Below, one piece after another: positions 17,401-24,828 of a DNA stretch of 64,000 nucleotides (positions within the stretch are counted from its first letter, which is position 1; the number at the start of each line of letters is the position of its first letter). The stretch lies in the NCBI RefSeq assembly GCF_000269805.1, contig NZ_JH711483.1, positions 79,531 to 143,530 on the forward strand. Direction: 5' to 3'. The DNA is from Actinomyces massiliensis 4401292 (GTDB lineage Bacteria; Actinomycetota; Actinomycetes; Actinomycetales; Actinomycetaceae). Under the pieces are notes generated by a model, which had not been told where the DNA came from, did not search any database, and was given only the letters and a program-made list of their open reading frames with translations. Made by a program: the position numbers and the translations under genes.

Positions 17401-17519
17401 CGGGCTATGCGCCGCTGCTGGGATGTGCCGATCGGCAGTGTCGGCCATTGCTCTGAGGTTGTGCCGACCCAGCCGAGCTCTCGGAAGACGTCGATGGCGG
17501 CCGCCTGCTCGGTGTTCAT
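14409..17519 (-). CDS. Large SWIM-associated protein (DUF6493-like)
   Basis: A 1036-residue, mainly alpha-helical cytoplasmic protein with no signal peptide or membrane segment. I cannot place catalytic motifs. The start (MNTEQAAAIDVFRELGWVG) overlaps the stop of the SWIM zinc-finger gene by 4 bp, the arrangement I know from actinobacterial pairs of a SWIM protein with a ~1000-residue DUF6493-type helical-repeat protein. The family name is from memory and tentative. A beta-rich part around residues 790-870 (WRYEDVW, then ERTTLLLTTGDGTRYTTPIG) precedes a helical C-terminus. The end may be artificial, since the stop lies in a hydrolase fragment. The biological role is unknown. Confidence 0.6.
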   Translation of the reverse strand: MNTEQAAAIDVFRELGWVGTTSEQWPTLPIGTSQQRRIARDGLKSGDWDERDPEAFRLRSTFPDDIDCIALLAFAIRCGITARRAVSLRWSRLFSNDVHVALLSERGPRFAADYINRESSGHDIADVQETPRHGPAWLQLVRDLDLEPPRRLGYAVAWTTLALKALNGESDPQPFKAEAEEHLSLAVEVRLPPHGALGDLLLRDLLPRERRLDVCLAGLESASRPSDRADWGRLLADLEITDDEVREHADLLLGALAVGEGPLLESLGTRCATALGDEYLPDLLVITGAARTQKAAKALLSALAGRPRPEQVAGIEPLLADLLLRDGGIAKAARRLHEAWGIDSEAPEAETELLPWLPVPPTWQVPAFDPGPATAEHLTELAAALERSPDPLLAERFVATLHAIVRRDPQEAELALGGLNGVNARHRLGLDVYAEWQQPLLKNADHADEARERDLGPRLAEVPVVVSLPSRDDLTIDPEDLLDRLQQFDEAGVAVPAGDLYWALLRLDTTAITEDLISRARMIRANVRFADGSALRGGNRLPVGPTRDLTAGQALAQLLEHPLIEPWDDDEEHLTAVSLAEQPGLAGWPIHVREYWGFHYLLPRMSNLLIRSVHFDEGMGSARQTARHGHPLTRRTTVNLLALVVNGEDRARAFEAAIDAWKRGLLLPERFRPRSLPDRLAAWAVVLRDLAEAGALALSWRVLDELLARAAIESRLPAGTKELVTATAHLTESVLAAVEAGSAPASVLDQSGLRGVAGRSGSSEAVKLAREIVGRLPRVNGPKPAGTTIRPWRYEDVWNGDPVWKPINDGISVKVVEVKERTTLLLTTGDGTRYTTPIGWTHDLAFRRQRWCVHVETGAGVWLWWDSKRKKLRVSDKHRSMESREPLSNGLAAVAVASCSSSGYYWLGELLRTNTLAPATLAAAMPSLLPALATPLLRGVEKNQKYCHVLWPIVTEAIAYAGAQKTPPRWSPRALTLALQIAPVLQEAARRGKIAPVGWEGLDSLVSARGKTGERARKLRELVATISEAEEDRPTR

Positions 17520-18881
17520 GCGTGTGCCTTTTCTGTTGTCCCTGTCGCCTTTTCTGCCCTGGTGATCAGCCGGGTCGCCAGGACGTGCTTGCACGGGCCG
17601 CGAGATCCGGCGTATCGCACGTACCAGGTGCAGGTGCAGCTCTCGCCCTGGACACGGTATCCGGCCTCATCGCCGGCCACGAGCCAGTGGTCGCCGTTGT
17701 GAGTGACGGCCCCGGCATCGACGAGCCGCTGCGCCGTCACCAGGCGGGGGTTGTCGCGTTCGACGCGGTCCGGGTCGTGGGGCAGCTCGCGGTGGAACCA
17801 GGACTGTTCATGGCTGTCCCAGCCGACCCGCCCCGATGCGCCGAGCACTGCCAGGGCCGCCCGTACCCGGGGCTCGGGAAGGTTCGCCTCCCGGGCCAGA
17901 CGGGATTCATCGATGCGCGGATCGAAGGCCAGCAGCGCCGAGATCAGGTCGGCGTCCTCGGCGGTATTCGGCGCTGCCAGGGCTGTGAGTAGGGAGCCTT
18001 CACCGGAGAATCCGCGGGAGGGCTCGACGGTGAGCATGAGCGTGAGGCGGGCGCCGGGCAGGGCGAACTCCAGCGCGGTGGCGCCGTCGCCGTCTGCGGG
18101 GGCGTAGACGGTCAGGCCCTCCAGGTTGGCCAGCAGCCGGGCGACGGCGGCGAGGCGATGGGTGCCCAGCAGCCGGACTCCTCCGGGCGTGCGGTGGGTC
18201 CTTGTCATCAGCTGCCCCCGTACGGCGCTCAGCCACACCTGATCCGTGCGCGTCGCGCCGGAGCGGGGGAGTGCCTGCACGAAGCGGCGTGCAGCGGCGG
18301 CACCGACGCTGAAGCGCTCGACCAGGGGGCTGCGTCAGCTCGGCGGCGTTGCCCAGGGCCCGCACCCAGCTGTCGGGCATCTGCACGCGGCGCTCCTCGA
18401 CCGACTCGGCCGGGGTGGAGGCGCGCAGCCGGTCGGTGCCGACGTCGAGGTGCAGCAGCTCGCCGCGCGGCACCCGGGCGAGGGCCCGCCGCATGGCCGG
18501 ACCGATGTCGACATTGGTGGTGCCGTGGTCGATCTGACCGCCGTCGAGCCCGGAGGCCAGGAGGTCGAGGCGGGCCAGCACCCCGTTGCAGGCGGAGAAG
18601 CACTCGGCTCGCAGACGATCTCCGTTGGCAGTCAGGATGGGGTCGCGCATGCCCGCGGGAGTGGGGCGGAAGTAACGGGTGGCGGCGATATCGGCCAGGA
18701 CCAGCAGCGAGCGGGTGACCACGACCGGATGCGTGGCGAAACCGTGGAAGAACCCGGGATGATCGACCAGGCCGGCGGGGGTGAGCGCGGGGGCCAGGTC
18801 CAGGGCCAGGCCGCCATCGGTGAGAGTCGAACCATGCGAGAAGGTGCGCATGTCGGGGAGTGTATCGAGCGCCACTGACAT
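17516..18881 (-). pseudogene. SWIM zinc-finger protein, split by a 1-nt frameshift
   Basis: Two minus-strand frames join into one ~455-residue protein. The N-terminal frame runs from 18881 (or the better-looking ATG at 18851, MRTFSHGST) to about 18326. The C-terminal frame contains the SWIM zinc motif (CTCTWYVRYAGSRGPCKH: C-x-C and C-x-H). Removing one base from a run of five C (G on the plus strand, 18325-18329) restores TQPLVERFSV and the continuous frame. SWIM domains bind DNA or protein. It overlaps the next gene by 4 bp. It is either a real inactivation, phase variation by slippage, or a sequencing error. Confidence 0.7.
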
Positions 18882-19025
18882 GATTCGGCGCCTATCAACC
18901 GACTTTACCGAGGCTGCAGGCCCGTCCCGAGTCGGGGCGGTTGATTCGTAGAGCGGGCTAGGCGACTCCTCCCGCTGCGGAGGCTGCTCGCACTATCCGG
19001 GGCGCTCTTCGAGCATGATCCTGGT

Positions 19026-19253
19026 ATGACTCGGAAGATAGCGGTGAGTCTCCCGGACGCACAGGTTGACTCGATTCGTCATGCTGTTGAGCGGGGCAGG
19101 GCGGCATCGGTCTCGGGCTTCATCGGTACGGCGGTTGCTCGTGCTGAGCGCGAGGATAGTCTTGAGCGACTTCTGGACGACCTCGATCGAGAGCTCGGTC
19201 CTGTGAGCGCGGACGATCTTGCGTGGGCTGACAAGGCACTGGGTCTGGAATGA
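19026..19253 (+). CDS. VapB-like antitoxin
   Basis: 75 residues starting KIAVSLPDAQVDSIRHAVERG, a ribbon-helix-helix type N-terminus, with an acidic C-terminus (DDLAWADKALGLE). Its stop overlaps the start of a PIN-like frame by 4 bp, the usual antitoxin-toxin coupling. Because the toxin downstream is truncated, this antitoxin is probably an orphan. It could still act as a regulator or counter related toxins. Confidence 0.75.
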   Translation: MTRKIAVSLPDAQVDSIRHAVERGRAASVSGFIGTAVARAEREDSLERLLDDLDRELGPVSADDLAWADKALGLE

Positions 19254-19468
19254 CAAAGGGCGACGATGTCGCTGGTCTGACTCTGGACGCGGGGGCGTTG
19301 CTCGCACTCGAGCGGGGCGATGCCAGGGTTCGTGCCCTGCTTCGCCGGGCGTCGGAGGTCGGAACCGCTTTGGATGTTCCCGCTGGGGTGGTGGCCCGGG
19401 CCGTGAGCAGGCGGGTTGGGGCCCGGCCGCCGTCGCCCGGTTCAAGCCGGGTGACGAAGAGATGTTGA
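19250..19468 (+). pseudogene. PIN-domain toxin, truncated
   Basis: 72 codons begin like a VapC toxin: LTLDAGALLALERGDARVRALLRRA with the first PIN aspartate, then DVPAGVVARA. After about residue 48 the frame degenerates (SRRVGARPPSPGSS), and the remaining acidic residues and about 70 residues are missing. Another frame reads GWGPAAVARF at that place, consistent with a frameshift plus deletion. It is non-functional. Confidence 0.65.
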
Positions 19469-19577
19469 CCACTGCCCCGCCCGCATCCCGAGGAACCGCG
19501 CCGACAAGCCGGCATTGTCGCCGTCCAGCGTCAGCTCGGAGAGGGGTACGGCGGCTCCGGATCGGTAGACTCTGCTC

Positions 19578-20084
19578 GTGAGCGTTGACATGACTAAACA
19601 GCTGGTGCCGATGGAGGCCGCATGGATCGCGGTCGTGCGTGCTGCTCTTCCGGCCGACCTCAAAGGGCTCTGCCTGGCGCCCGACGACTGGTACGACGGC
19701 ATGGACGAGTCTTCTGCAGAAGGACGGTGCCTTGCCTGGTTCGACCTGGTCGCGGACGAGTGCGTGGTACTGACCGTCGGCGCCTACTTCGACGGGGTGC
19801 GCACCACCGTCGGCAGTCTTCACAACCAGCTCTTCAGTCTTGAATCCAACCGCCCGACATTCCCGCCGCAGACGTTCACCGGGTCGATCACGGACCAGGC
19901 CGTCAAGGCCTGCGACTTGCTGGCGGCGATTCGACGGCGACCGGTCGAACGGCACGACTGGTCGCGCACCGTCCACGAGTACCGGTTCGCCGACGACGGC
20001 ACCGGACTGGTGGCCTCGGGGAGCACCGCTCAGCGCCGGGGAGCACCTCGCCAGGTCACGAGGATCGCCACGACGCTGGGCTGA
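19578..20084 (+). CDS. Hypothetical protein
   Basis: 168 residues from a GTG (or 164 from the ATG at 19590, MTKQLVPMEAAW). Acidic, soluble, no signal peptide or membrane segment. It contains WIAVVRAALPADLKGLCLAPDDWYDG and QLFSLESNRPTF. I recognise no family. It follows the broken toxin-antitoxin module and precedes a long repeat region, so it may be an isolated accessory gene such as an immunity-like protein, but nothing in the sequence proves this. Confidence 0.5.
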   Translation: MSVDMTKQLVPMEAAWIAVVRAALPADLKGLCLAPDDWYDGMDESSAEGRCLAWFDLVADECVVLTVGAYFDGVRTTVGSLHNQLFSLESNRPTFPPQTFTGSITDQAVKACDLLAAIRRRPVERHDWSRTVHEYRFADDGTGLVASGSTAQRRGAPRQVTRIATTLG

Positions 20085-20205
20085 CGGGGCGCGTCTGCGC
20101 ACCCAACTCCCCGTGCGGCGACTGCTTGACGAGCCCGATCGCATCGGACTGGGGTGCCAGTTGCCCTCCAGCTGAACGATCGCTTTCAAGGGGTGGACCG
20201 AGTCC

Positions 20206-20280
20206 GCGGCTCCCTCGTCGAGATCGGTCGTACTCCGGCTCGAGATCGGTTCACTTCCGCACCGAGATCGGTCCGACGCA
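20206..20280 (+). repeat. GAGATCGGT 22-bp-phased array, left arm
   Basis: GAGATCGGT recurs at 20220, 20242 and 20264, exactly 22 bp apart, with related spacers. The whole stretch, starting at GCGGCTCC, is inverted at 20872-20946. Confidence 0.75.
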
Positions 20281-20543
20281 CCCACCGGGCACGGGCGCTC
20301 CCGGGACAGTGAGGCTTTTTCCCATGGTCCTGCCCCCGCCGGGTCGCGTCTTTCTCGGTCGTAGGCTAGGCGTACGCGGTCGTACGACTAAGGTGCGACC
20401 GCGCGAACCTGGAGAGACAGGACGCTCCCGGAATCGGGATCACTCGCCCAGATGAGTGATCCCGGGCCGGTGCTGGCCGGCGGCGCGAGCCGCACTCCGG
20501 GCGTCAATGACGGCTGACGACGTGGACGGAGCTTCGTCGCGTG

Positions 20544-20604
20544 AACGTACCTTTCTCCCGTCCTTCTGAGCTCTGCCCCCAGAAGGACGGGAGAAAGGTA
20601 CGTT
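20544..20604. repeat. 61-bp hairpin repeat, copy 1
   Basis: Perfect 24-bp arms (beginning AACGTACCTTTCTCCCG) around a 13-nt loop. A homologous hairpin of the same total length lies at 34379-34439, with compensating base changes in both arms. That argues for selection on, or copying of, the folded structure. Confidence 0.75.
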
Positions 20605-20699
20605 GATGTTAGGAAGGTACTTTCACGTTCCGAGCAGCTTCCCGGATGCTGTGCCTGCTTGCGCCTCTCTTCCCCACGACCTCCGCACGACCTCCTCGC

Positions 20700-20755
20700 C
20701 GGGGTCGGTCGTGCCCCGGCCCGAGGTTCCGCACCGAGATCGGTCCGCGAGACCT
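20700..20755 (+). repeat. GAGATCGGT array, degenerate inner copy
   Basis: GGGGTCGGTCGTGCCCCGG aligns with box 1 of the left array. GAGGTTCCGCACC aligns with box 2 with an internal deletion, and GAGATCGGTCCGCGAG (20736) is box 3. Confidence 0.5.
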
Positions 20756-20871
20756 GCGGGCGCCCGCCGGTCGTCCCTGCTGCCCCGGAGCTGGTCATCT
20801 CGACGGCTGCCCTGAGGCTGGCGCGCCGCCGGTGGCGGCGAAACGGCACCTGACGGGCGTCAGGCCGGCGC

Positions 20872-20946
20872 TTAGAACCGATTTCGAGCCGGAAGTGAAC
20901 CGATCTCGACGCGGAATACGACCGATCTCGACGAGGGGGGAGCCGC
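20872..20946 (-). repeat. GAGATCGGT 22-bp-phased array, right arm (inverted)
   Basis: ACCGATCTC or its one-base variant occurs at 20877, 20899 and 20921, again 22 bp apart and in inverted orientation, ending in AGCCGC. It is about 90% complementary to the left arm by eye. Confidence 0.75.
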
Positions 20947-21027
20947 TGGAGCCGCCGGAGCCGTGGAGGCGGGGGGCGGGAGTAGCGGAGGGCGCGGAGG
21001 CCGCCGAGCTCGGGCGAGGATCAGTCT

Positions 21028-21450
21028 TCAGGCCTGGGGCGGATCGCCGTGCGTGACAGGATCAACCGTTCTGAGGCCCAGCTGATGGGCGACCGCTGTC
21101 ATCGTCTTGTCGTGGGTGGCGATGGTGAGGGGCGTATCCAGAGTCCTTTCCAGAGTCACTGCGGTCGCCAGGTGTAGGGCGTCGAGCGTCTTGACGTGAG
21201 GCCTGATGTCTTCGGCGGCGCGGTGAACCTCTCGTGTGATGTCCAGCAGGCCTACTCGGTCGAGCAGAGGGGTGGCCTGGGATATTGGAATGCCTTCGCG
21301 GCGCAGGACTCGGACGACTTCGGTGCGCAGCAGACGTGATGACACGTGGAGCGCTCCCGACGTCGCCATCCAGCGGTGCAGGGCCGATCGCTGGGGAACG
21401 TTGAGAACCGCATACAGAGCGGCGGAGGAGTCCAGGTAGATGACCTCCAC
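21028..21450 (-). CDS. VapC-type PIN-domain toxin
   Basis: 140 residues with PIN acids: D in IYLDSSAALYAVL (residue 7), E in LLRTEVVRVLRRE, D in VKTLDALHLATAV, and D in IATHDKTMTAVA. It is a probable RNA-cleaving toxin. It starts 3 bp after the Phd-type antitoxin gene on the same strand. It is full length and related in its TLDALHLA segment to the remnant at 660-894. Confidence 0.9.
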   Translation of the reverse strand: MEVIYLDSSAALYAVLNVPQRSALHRWMATSGALHVSSRLLRTEVVRVLRREGIPISQATPLLDRVGLLDITREVHRAAEDIRPHVKTLDALHLATAVTLERTLDTPLTIATHDKTMTAVAHQLGLRTVDPVTHGDPPQA

Positions 21451-21453
21451 TGT

Positions 21454-21729
21454 TCAGCGGTCCCCTCGCGAGTCCTCGAGTAGGGCTGCTACTTGCTCGG
21501 CGGTGTAGGCCGGTTCGGCCGGTGCAGTCGGCCAGGGCGCCGGTTCCGTTGCCGGGGGTGTGTACAGGCCAGCTCGCTTCAGGCGGGATAGCGGACCGTC
21601 GTCGGTGACGATGCTGAGCCGCCACCGAGGCGCTCCCCGCTCGGTGACGATGACATCCTCGGCGGCTGTGACTTCCCGGAGGACGGCGGCCGTGTTCTGG
21701 TTGAGCTCCCGTTTGGTCACCATACGCAT
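21454..21729 (-). CDS. Phd/YefM-type antitoxin
   Basis: 91 residues. The N-terminus (MRMVTKRELNQNTAAVLREV with VIVTERGAPRWRLS) is the Phd/YefM DNA-binding fold. The C-terminal part is proline-rich and then acidic (YTAEQVAALLEDS). It pairs with the VapC toxin that follows after 3 bp. The start could be 21729 or 21723. Confidence 0.88.
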   Translation of the reverse strand: MRMVTKRELNQNTAAVLREVTAAEDVIVTERGAPRWRLSIVTDDGPLSRLKRAGLYTPPATEPAPWPTAPAEPAYTAEQVAALLEDSRGDR

Positions 21730-21835
21730 GGCCTGAGTGTACTACCTGTGTCTGACATCGTGGCCGGTGCGGCGGGGCGAGCAGCGCATTCCCGTCAGGA
21801 AAGATGCGCCACCCGCCCCGCCGTCCCGTCCACGC

Positions 21836-22087
21836 TCAGGTGCGCGCCGTCGGCGATGCGCGTGGTTGTTCCGGGGACGCCCAGTACTGGCGGATCGCCT
21901 CCAGGACGGCATCCGCTCCCACCAGGCCCAGGATGGTCTGCTGCTGGCCGGCGAAGGAGGCGTCGGCCGTCACGCAGAAGCCGCCCGGAACGGGCAGGCC
22001 GGCGGCGATCAGCTCCCCAAGGTTCGCCCCCTTGCCGCCCACGCGCGGAATATCGGTCGCCCGAACCGCTTCCAGGTCGATGATCAT
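21836..22087 (-). pseudogene. PEP-synthase/rifampin-phosphotransferase-like N-terminal remnant
   Basis: The frame starts MIIDLEAVRATDIPRVGGKG and continues NLGELIAAGLPVPGGFCVT, the start of the ATP-grasp domain shared by PEP synthases and rifampin phosphotransferases. It then jumps to FAGQQQTILGL and AVLEAIRQYWASP, a segment normally more than 100 residues later, and ends without the rest. There is therefore an internal deletion plus loss of the C-terminal ~700 residues. Its ATG overlaps the MFS stop by 4 bp, so it was the last gene of the TetR-MFS operon, perhaps a drug-modifying partner of the transporter. Confidence 0.7.
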
Positions 22088-23247
22088 GCTGACTCCTTGC
22101 TCCGATGGCGGAGGGCTGCTGCTAGGCCGATGACTGCGGCTAGGCTCATGGTGAGGAAGACGGTTGCCAGGGCCCGGCTCGTCGGCATCCCGGCGAGCAG
22201 CCACAGGCTGAGTGCGGGCACCCCGAGGCCCGCCCCTGCATTACGGCCGAGCTGGGCCATGGCTCCGGCCTGGGCGAGGCGATCGTGCGGAGCAGCGGTC
22301 TGGATGTCGAGCAGCAGGAGTGGGAACGTGATGCCGATGCCGACACCCGCCCCCATGAGGGCTATTGCGACGACTCCCAGGTGGGGGAGCAGGACCAGCG
22401 GCAGACAACAGGTCGCCAGTGCCCAGCTGACGGGCCGCGTCCAGCGGTGGTCGGTGAGGCGACCGGACGTGGCCGTCCCCAGCCCGATGCCGACCAGTGC
22501 CGGCGCCAGCAACCAGCCGGCCGTCGTCGCCTTGAGGCCGTGAAGCGATTGCAGGACCAGCGGCGCATAGGTGAGCAGACCCAACGAGACCATCCCGACC
22601 AGTGCTGCGACTCCTGCGAGGCGCCGCAGTGATCGGATGCGCCACAGGTCGAACTGCTCTCGCAGGCTAACCCGCCACCACTGCGGTGGTGCCTCGGCCG
22701 TGGGAAGACTGGTCGCCAGCAGAAGAGAGGTCAGCGACAGCGGAAGCACCGTGAGCAGGCCTGGGCGCCAGCCCGGGCCGTCGGTGAACCAGCCTCCGAT
22801 CGGCCCGCCGACGACGTTCGCCACTACTTGAGCAACGGCCAGCTGGGAGAAGGCCCGGGCCCTGGCCTGCTCGTCCAGGAGCAGACCGAGCGACGCGAGG
22901 GCCGCGGGGGCGATGGCTCCCGCCCCGACGCCCTGCATGATCCGGGCCGCGATGAAGGCGGGCATGCTCGGAGCCGGCACCATGGCGATGGTGCCGATGA
23001 CGAAGCAGAGATGACCGATGACGAAGATCCGCTGCGGACCGAGCCGGTCGGCGTACTGGGCGAAGAGGGGGAGGGTGACGGTGGAGGCGATCAGGTAGCT
23101 GCCGGCGACCAGGCCGTAGAGCTCGGGGACGGCCAGCTCGTCGACGATACGGGGCGTGGCGTTGGCCAGGAGGGTCTGCATGATGCCCGACGCCGCCATG
23201 CCGGAGGCTGTTGCCGTCAGAGTGCGATGGGTATTCCTGGTACTCAT
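22084..23247 (-). CDS. MFS multidrug-type transporter
   Basis: A 387-residue integral membrane protein with about 12 hydrophobic segments, in the drug:H+ antiporter style. MSTRNTHRTLTATASGMAAS starts it, motif-A-like FAQYADRLGPQRIFVIG follows helix 2, and IMQGVGAGAIAPAALA is in helix 4. It probably exports a small toxic compound. It overlaps the upstream TetR gene by 4 bp and the PEP-synthase-like remnant by 4 bp. It is expected to be repressed by the TetR through the palindrome at 23837-23865. The substrate is unknown. Confidence 0.88.
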   Translation of the reverse strand: MSTRNTHRTLTATASGMAASGIMQTLLANATPRIVDELAVPELYGLVAGSYLIASTVTLPLFAQYADRLGPQRIFVIGHLCFVIGTIAMVPAPSMPAFIAARIMQGVGAGAIAPAALASLGLLLDEQARARAFSQLAVAQVVANVVGGPIGGWFTDGPGWRPGLLTVLPLSLTSLLLATSLPTAEAPPQWWRVSLREQFDLWRIRSLRRLAGVAALVGMVSLGLLTYAPLVLQSLHGLKATTAGWLLAPALVGIGLGTATSGRLTDHRWTRPVSWALATCCLPLVLLPHLGVVAIALMGAGVGIGITFPLLLLDIQTAAPHDRLAQAGAMAQLGRNAGAGLGVPALSLWLLAGMPTSRALATVFLTMSLAAVIGLAAALRHRSKESA

Positions 23248-23813
23248 GTCAGGCCGTTGAGGGTGATGTCCAGGGAGGCGCGCAGGCGGTCGGTCAGGGG
23301 GCGTCCACCCGGGTCGGCGGCCCATAGCAGGACGCATGCGAAGTAGTTGCACTGCAGGGCCATGACCGCGTCGGCGATGGGTACCTCGCGCAGTTCGCCG
23401 CGTTTCTGCCCTTCGGTGAGGATCTCGGCCAGGGCTCGCTGGAGGCGCTGCTGGTTGGCGGATCCCAGGTCGGACAGGGTGAAGGCCCGGGCCTTGGCCA
23501 TCTGCCGGGCCGGTTCGGGGTGGGCCTCGAGCCATTGCCCAGCGGCTCGCATGACTCGGTGGAGCCGTTCCTCAGCGGTGCCCTCCTTCGCGGCGGCGTC
23601 AGCTATGACCTCGCTGACCTGCTCGCCCAGGTAGCGGAAGACGTCCCGCTTGGAGGGGAAGTGGGTGAAGAAGGTGCCCTTGCCGACGTCGGCGGCCTCG
23701 GTGATGTCGGCGACCGTGACCCGGTCGAAGCCGCGCTCGGCGAACAATCGCATCGCCTCGATGAAAATGCGTTCCCGGGTTTGCGCTCGCCGTCGGGCGA
23801 CACGATCGCTCAT
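23244..23813 (-). CDS. TetR-family transcriptional regulator
   Basis: 189 residues from the ATG at 23813 (MSDRVARRRAQTRERIFIEA); an upstream ATG at 23849 would lie in the operator. The N-terminal helix-turn-helix is FDRVTVADITEAADVGKGTFFTHFPSKRDVF. The C-terminal helical ligand-binding part is family-typical and variable. It is first in an operon with the MFS transporter (4-bp overlap), so it is probably a local repressor released by the transporter's substrate. Confidence 0.9.
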   Translation of the reverse strand: MSDRVARRRAQTRERIFIEAMRLFAERGFDRVTVADITEAADVGKGTFFTHFPSKRDVFRYLGEQVSEVIADAAAKEGTAEERLHRVMRAAGQWLEAHPEPARQMAKARAFTLSDLGSANQQRLQRALAEILTEGQKRGELREVPIADAVMALQCNYFACVLLWAADPGGRPLTDRLRASLDITLNGLT

Positions 23814-23836
23814 GGCAGCAGTGTGCTCGCAGAATC

Positions 23837-23865
23837 TGACCATGGTCAAGATCTGACTCTGGTCA
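23837..23865. promoter_or_regulatory. Tandem palindromic operator for the TetR/MFS operon
   Basis: TGACCATGGTCA (23837-23848) is a perfect 12-bp palindrome. A second, imperfect version TGACTCTGGTCA lies at 23854-23865, 17 bp centre to centre. The position just upstream of the TetR start fits autoregulation by two dimers. Confidence 0.65.
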
Positions 23866-23950
23866 AATTTTGAGATGGTTGTTTGCTGCTCTGGAGGTGC
23901 TGTGCTTCCGTCTTCTGGTCAAGCGCTCGCGCGTCCGTGTGCGCTTCGGT

Positions 23951-24577
23951 TCAGTCGGTGATGACCGCGTCCCGGCGGATCCACTCGGAGTCGTGGGCCG
24001 CCTTGTGCAGGAAGCTGCCGACGTCGGCCCGGCTGATGCTCGGCATCCCCTTCATGCGGATGGTCTCGGCGGCGCGATAGGCGCCCCGTGCCGGTTTGTT
24101 CGTCAGGGTGGTGGGGTAGACGATGGTCCACTCCAGGTCGCTGGCGCGCAGGGTTCGCTCGGACGCGGCCTTGTCGGTGTAGGTGCTGCGCAGGACGGTG
24201 CGGTACATCAGGCGCTGCAACGGCGAGGCGGTCCTGATCGTCTCGCCCACACCGTAGGAGGACAGCCAGACCAGTCGCTTCACCCCCGCTCGTGTCATCG
24301 CCTCGACGACGGCCCTGGCGGAGCCGGTGAAAAGCCCCTCCGGGCGCAGAGAGCTCCCGCGTCCAAGAGCGGCGATCACCGCATCCTGCCCCTCCGCGGC
24401 GCGGGCGACATCGTCAACCGAGGTGGCGTCCCCCTGGAAGATGGTGATCCGGTCCTTGAGGGCGGCCAGCGCCTCAGGGCGGCGTGCGAGGGCGGAGACG
24501 GTGTCTCCCGCCTCAAGTGCGTGCGCCAGAACGTGGCCTCCGGTCGGGCCGGTGGCGCCGAGAAGCAGTACCTTCAT
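23951..24577 (-). CDS. NAD(P)-binding SDR/NmrA-like protein
   Basis: 208 residues. The N-terminal dinucleotide-binding motif is VLLLGATGPTGGHVLAHALEAG (GxxGxxG). IFQGDATSVDD and LVWLSSYGVGE are atypical-SDR marks, and TIVYPTTLTNKPARG is the usual substrate-side segment. It resembles NAD(P)H-binding proteins of the NmrA/YwnB class that act as reductases or redox sensors. It is divergent from the methyltransferase gene and monocistronic. The substrate cannot be told. Confidence 0.82.
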   Translation of the reverse strand: MKVLLLGATGPTGGHVLAHALEAGDTVSALARRPEALAALKDRITIFQGDATSVDDVARAAEGQDAVIAALGRGSSLRPEGLFTGSARAVVEAMTRAGVKRLVWLSSYGVGETIRTASPLQRLMYRTVLRSTYTDKAASERTLRASDLEWTIVYPTTLTNKPARGAYRAAETIRMKGMPSISRADVGSFLHKAAHDSEWIRRDAVITD

Positions 24578-24815
24578 GCTCGTAACTCCATCGTCTCGTG
24601 CGAGCTGCGGTGGTCAGCCTAGCGGGCGATTGTCGTCCGCGCGCAGTGGCGGCGTGCGGACGGGAGGGTGGCGGATGTGCAACTGCAGAGTGGATGGGAA
24701 TGGGTGCCGGCGCCGGGTTGGTTCGTCGGGGTTCGCGGTTCTTCAATGTCCGGTGGCCGTTGTCGGGCTCGTCAAGCCTGTCGGGCCTGTCGGGCTGCGC
24801 GTCCATCGCACTCTC

Positions 24816-24821
24816 TATAAT
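24816..24821 (+). promoter_or_regulatory. TATAAT -10 box, leaderless start
   Basis: A consensus TATAAT ends 7 bp before the ATG at 24829, so the transcript would begin at or within 1 nt of the start codon. The -35 is weak. Confidence 0.5.
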
Positions 24822-24828
24822 GAGAACT

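Larger units (their letters stand above)
20085..21027. other. 940-bp non-coding repeat region
   Basis: No gene is supported. It contains three copies of a GAGATCGGT-box array (20206-20280 +, about 20700-20755 + degenerate, 20872-20946 inverted), a GGTCGTAC-rich stretch at about 20353-20400, a GGGATCACTC hairpin at 20436-20463 and a 61-bp hairpin at 20544-20604. The two outer arrays form imperfect ~68-bp terminal inverted repeats around ~740 bp, so the whole could be one non-autonomous element or a hot spot for several. Confidence 0.6.

Noticed and set aside
17516-18881. Two separate genes, one SWIM protein and one unknown upstream protein
   Set aside because: A single-base correction in a C5 run gives one continuous SWIM protein of normal length, so one split gene is the better reading.
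18993-20285. 430-codon minus-strand frame
   Set aside because: Arg/Pro/Ser-rich, antisense to the VapB-like antitoxin and the 19578 gene; no motif or ribosome site.
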